From NCBI GenBank assembly GCA_016713335.1, contig JADJPH010000066.1:13429-77428 (forward strand): 64,000 bases of DNA. Reading direction: 5' to 3'. The notes beneath the pieces are model-generated. The model was given only the letters and a program-made list of their open reading frames with translations, did no database searches and was not told the origin of the DNA. Within the stretch, counting starts at the first letter, position 1. Each line of letters starts with the position of its first letter. A program made the translations under genes and the position numbers. This document shows positions 62,281 through 64,000 of this stretch, piece by piece. Source of the stretch: Candidatus Fredericiella danica (GTDB taxonomy: Bacteria > Chloroflexota > Anaerolineae > Caldilineales > Caldilineaceae).

Positions 62281-63690
62281 CTATTCGGGTGCGACGTAGT
62301 CGACCATGCGGCCGTCTGAAGTGAACCAGCCGCAGGGGCAGTTGGTGCGGTCGTCCGGCTGCGGGTTTGGGATGACGATCAGAAAGGGCAGATTGAGCGA
62401 GGAGGCAAGGCCACGGGGCGAAATGGCTGCATTCATTGGCAAGGCAGCCGGCGGCGCGACGTGCACGGCCGGGGTCACCTGCGGTTGTCTTGCCGTTGCG
62501 AAGGGTGAATTTCCAGGTTGCCAATCGGGGCCGACCTGCGCCAGTGGCACTTCCTGTAGCCCGCCGCGAATCCGGCTGATGGAGAGATAGTAGACGGTCA
62601 TGTCCATCTCGGCGGCATGGATCGCGTCGAGCAGGTCATCGGGGCAACCACCATTCGTCATACAGGGGTCGTAGGTGAAGCCCACCGGGACGAAGTATTC
62701 AGGTGAAGAGACCGCGCTGACCTCGCTGAACCAGGGGAGGAACGTTGTGCCCTGCGCCTGGTCGGCGTCCTGCCATTGGCTGTATAGGGTCAGCGCCATC
62801 GAATTGAGATGGTCGACCGACAGCTTGCCGTTGGGGCGGCGGATGCGATAGGTGCCGCCTGCGGGCGTGTTCGGGTCGCCATAGGGATCGACCGGCGTCG
62901 GTGGGAACTTCACCCAGACGAACTCGGCGCCGTCGGGGGCGTCGATCCGGAGGTCGTCGTGGCGATTGTTGAAGCGATCCTGCATCTGCTGGCTGAGCGC
63001 GTCGAGTTTGCCGGCGTTGCCAGGGCCGATGTAGGAATGGAATTTCAGCGTCTGGTTGCCAAGGACCTTCACATCGAGGTAGCGTGGCGCCGTGAAGGTG
63101 AACTGGCCGGTGAGCGCGCCACCGGTGTGGTTTACCGTGATTCTGCACCCGAGGTTGGCCGGGAGGCTGATGGCGCCGTCATCGGTAAAGTCGATGGTGG
63201 CGTTCTGTTCCGGGTAGCGACGGGCGCCGGTGTTGGCGATTGGCTGTTCCAGCCCGGCGGGAAAGTAGGAGTAGTTGGTGCCCACTTTGTTGGTGACATC
63301 GGTGGCGCCGTCGAAGATGCGCAGCGTGCCGGCCGGCGCTGCGGTGGGCCAGGCGTCAAAATCGCCGGGTTTGCCGAGGCAGGTCACCAGTTGGTTCTGG
63401 GTGGAGACGAAGCGCACCCAGACGGTGACCACGTCGCCGTTGCGTTCGCCGTGGTCATAGAAGGCCAGTGCGCCGCTGCCGTCGTAGACGATCAGGCTGT
63501 CTTGGAGCATGGCTTCGGGGACGAGGCCCACCAGGTCCACGACGTTGATGCCGCGCGGTTCGAGCCAGGCGGGGGTGTTTTGCGCGGCGGCGGGCGTGAC
63601 CAGGGTGACAGAGAGCACGAGCGCAAGCAGTAGTGCAAGCGACAAGAGCCGGGCGGGCATGTGAGTCGGTGCGGTGTTCGGTGTTGTCAT
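62281..63690 (-). CDS. Secreted protein of unknown function
   Basis: A 469-residue exported protein. The signal peptide (MTTPNTAPTHMPARLLSLAL then ALVLSVTLVTPAAAQ) is probably cleaved after AAA near residue 36. The body has AWLEPRGINVVDLVGLVPEA, LIVYDGSGALAFYDHGERNG, TVWVRFVSTQNQLVTCL and YGDPNTPAGGTYRIRRPN, a beta-rich secreted fold with paired cysteines (CMTNGGCPDD, NCPCG). No family is recognised. The start is ATG 63690 with GAAAGGA upstream. Confidence 0.7.
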   Translation of the reverse strand: MTTPNTAPTHMPARLLSLALLLALVLSVTLVTPAAAQNTPAWLEPRGINVVDLVGLVPEAMLQDSLIVYDGSGALAFYDHGERNGDVVTVWVRFVSTQNQLVTCLGKPGDFDAWPTAAPAGTLRIFDGATDVTNKVGTNYSYFPAGLEQPIANTGARRYPEQNATIDFTDDGAISLPANLGCRITVNHTGGALTGQFTFTAPRYLDVKVLGNQTLKFHSYIGPGNAGKLDALSQQMQDRFNNRHDDLRIDAPDGAEFVWVKFPPTPVDPYGDPNTPAGGTYRIRRPNGKLSVDHLNSMALTLYSQWQDADQAQGTTFLPWFSEVSAVSSPEYFVPVGFTYDPCMTNGGCPDDLLDAIHAAEMDMTVYYLSISRIRGGLQEVPLAQVGPDWQPGNSPFATARQPQVTPAVHVAPPAALPMNAAISPRGLASSLNLPFLIVIPNPQPDDRTNCPCGWFTSDGRMVDYVAPE

Positions 63691-63751
63691 GAGAGTGTCC
63701 TTTCGAAAGACACGTATCATAACATAGTCTGCAAGGGCGTTGAGGGTGCTA

Positions 63752-63796
63752 AAAGCCACCGCAGAGGGACGGAGACGCGGAGAAAGCGCGGAGAGG
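63752..63796. repeat. Dispersed CG-rich repeat, copy 2
   Basis: Reverse-complement relative of 4320-4366 (AGCCACCGCAGAGG, then CGGAGACGCGGAGAAA, then GCGCGGAGAGG). Confidence 0.7.
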
Positions 63797-63836
63797 ATAG
63801 TGAAGTCATCTCACCGATTTTGGGGCGCCAGTCTCG

Positions 63837-64000
63837 TAGGGACATCGGCACTGCGTGTCCGGGGTCATCGACGACGCCACCCCCTACCGTATAGGGAAAA
63901 CATAGGGACACCGGCACTGCCGTGTCCGGGGGTTATCGACGCATCCCCCCATCGTAGGGACATCGGCACCGCCGTGTCCGGGGGTCAACGACGAATCCAC
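63837..64000. repeat. Three tandem REP-like units
   Basis: Units starting TAGGGACAtCGGCAC at 63837, 63903 and 63955 each contain GGACACCGGCA/TGCCGTGTCC-type inverted arms followed by GGGGTNATCGACG. They form repetitive extragenic palindrome-like hairpins. No gene is seen from 63691 to the end of the window. Confidence 0.75.

Overview
The window is GC-rich bacterial DNA with short intergenic gaps, many 4-base start/stop overlaps, and lipoproteins with Thr/Pro/Ala-rich linkers. Large multi-spanning membrane glycosyltransferases are frequent, and tail ends of genes often run into dispersed repeats. The gene mix (UbiA-type polyprenyl-phosphate phosphoribosyltransferase, an RsmD with an APPQY motif, THUMP-like methyltransferase, Hsp70-like actin-fold ATPase, PreP-like M16C peptidase, PHP-AlbA protein) best fits a Chloroflexota bacterium of the Anaerolineae/Caldilineae type. 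That placement is my inference; no rRNA or tRNA gene is visible to confirm it. No phage, insertion sequence or CRISPR array was seen.

Layout. 1-1751: heavily frameshifted remnants of a group 4 [NiFe]-hydrogenase / complex I-like gene pair. 1814-7391: Hsp70-like ATPase, SDR, an Imm5-like/DHFR-like pair, and an Rrf2 regulator whose promoter and whose downstream membrane-protein promoter carry two near-identical 25-bp operators. 7749-16379: lipoproteins, alpha/beta hydrolase, APH-type kinase, peptidase E, a small Ca-binding-type secreted protein, response regulator, GNAT and phosphoesterase. 16446-24841: lepA, UbiA family, class III aminotransferase, L-2-hydroxyglutarate oxidase, DinB and phosphoglucomutase. 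24976-34176: CoA-transferase, GNAT, flippase-like protein, two giant membrane glycosyltransferases, lipoprotein and rsmD. 34259-41398: coiled-coil SdrD-like protein, a poly-C/poly-G tract, and then a tight co-directional run of housekeeping and metabolite-repair genes (THUMP-like MTase, pncC, DUF6504, nnrE, DUF456, thiN), an Lgt-like protein and UDP-glucuronate decarboxylase. 41459-53411: PHP-AlbA fusion, lon, one-carbon genes (FTCD-C and folD), a third membrane protein, RNase H, an MBL-fold protein, mgsA and an MTAP-like protein. 53430-63690: PreP-like peptidase, ABC-F, C45 acyltransferase, UPF0175, MFS, Gfo/Idh/MocA and a secreted protein.

A striking property of the window is that about fifteen otherwise well-conserved genes are broken by one or two single-base indels. 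Many sit in short homopolymers, and one CoA-transferase carries two compensating indels. Together with the C18-G34 tract at 35412-35463 this points to uncorrected sequencing or assembly error rather than mass pseudogenization. In such genes I give the full reconstructed span and the approximate break point. The best candidates for new biology are the Rrf2 two-operator circuit, the PHP-AlbA-C-terminal-domain fusion, the MBL protein with altered metal ligands, and the dispersed repeat families that supply gene ends and one ribosome-binding site.
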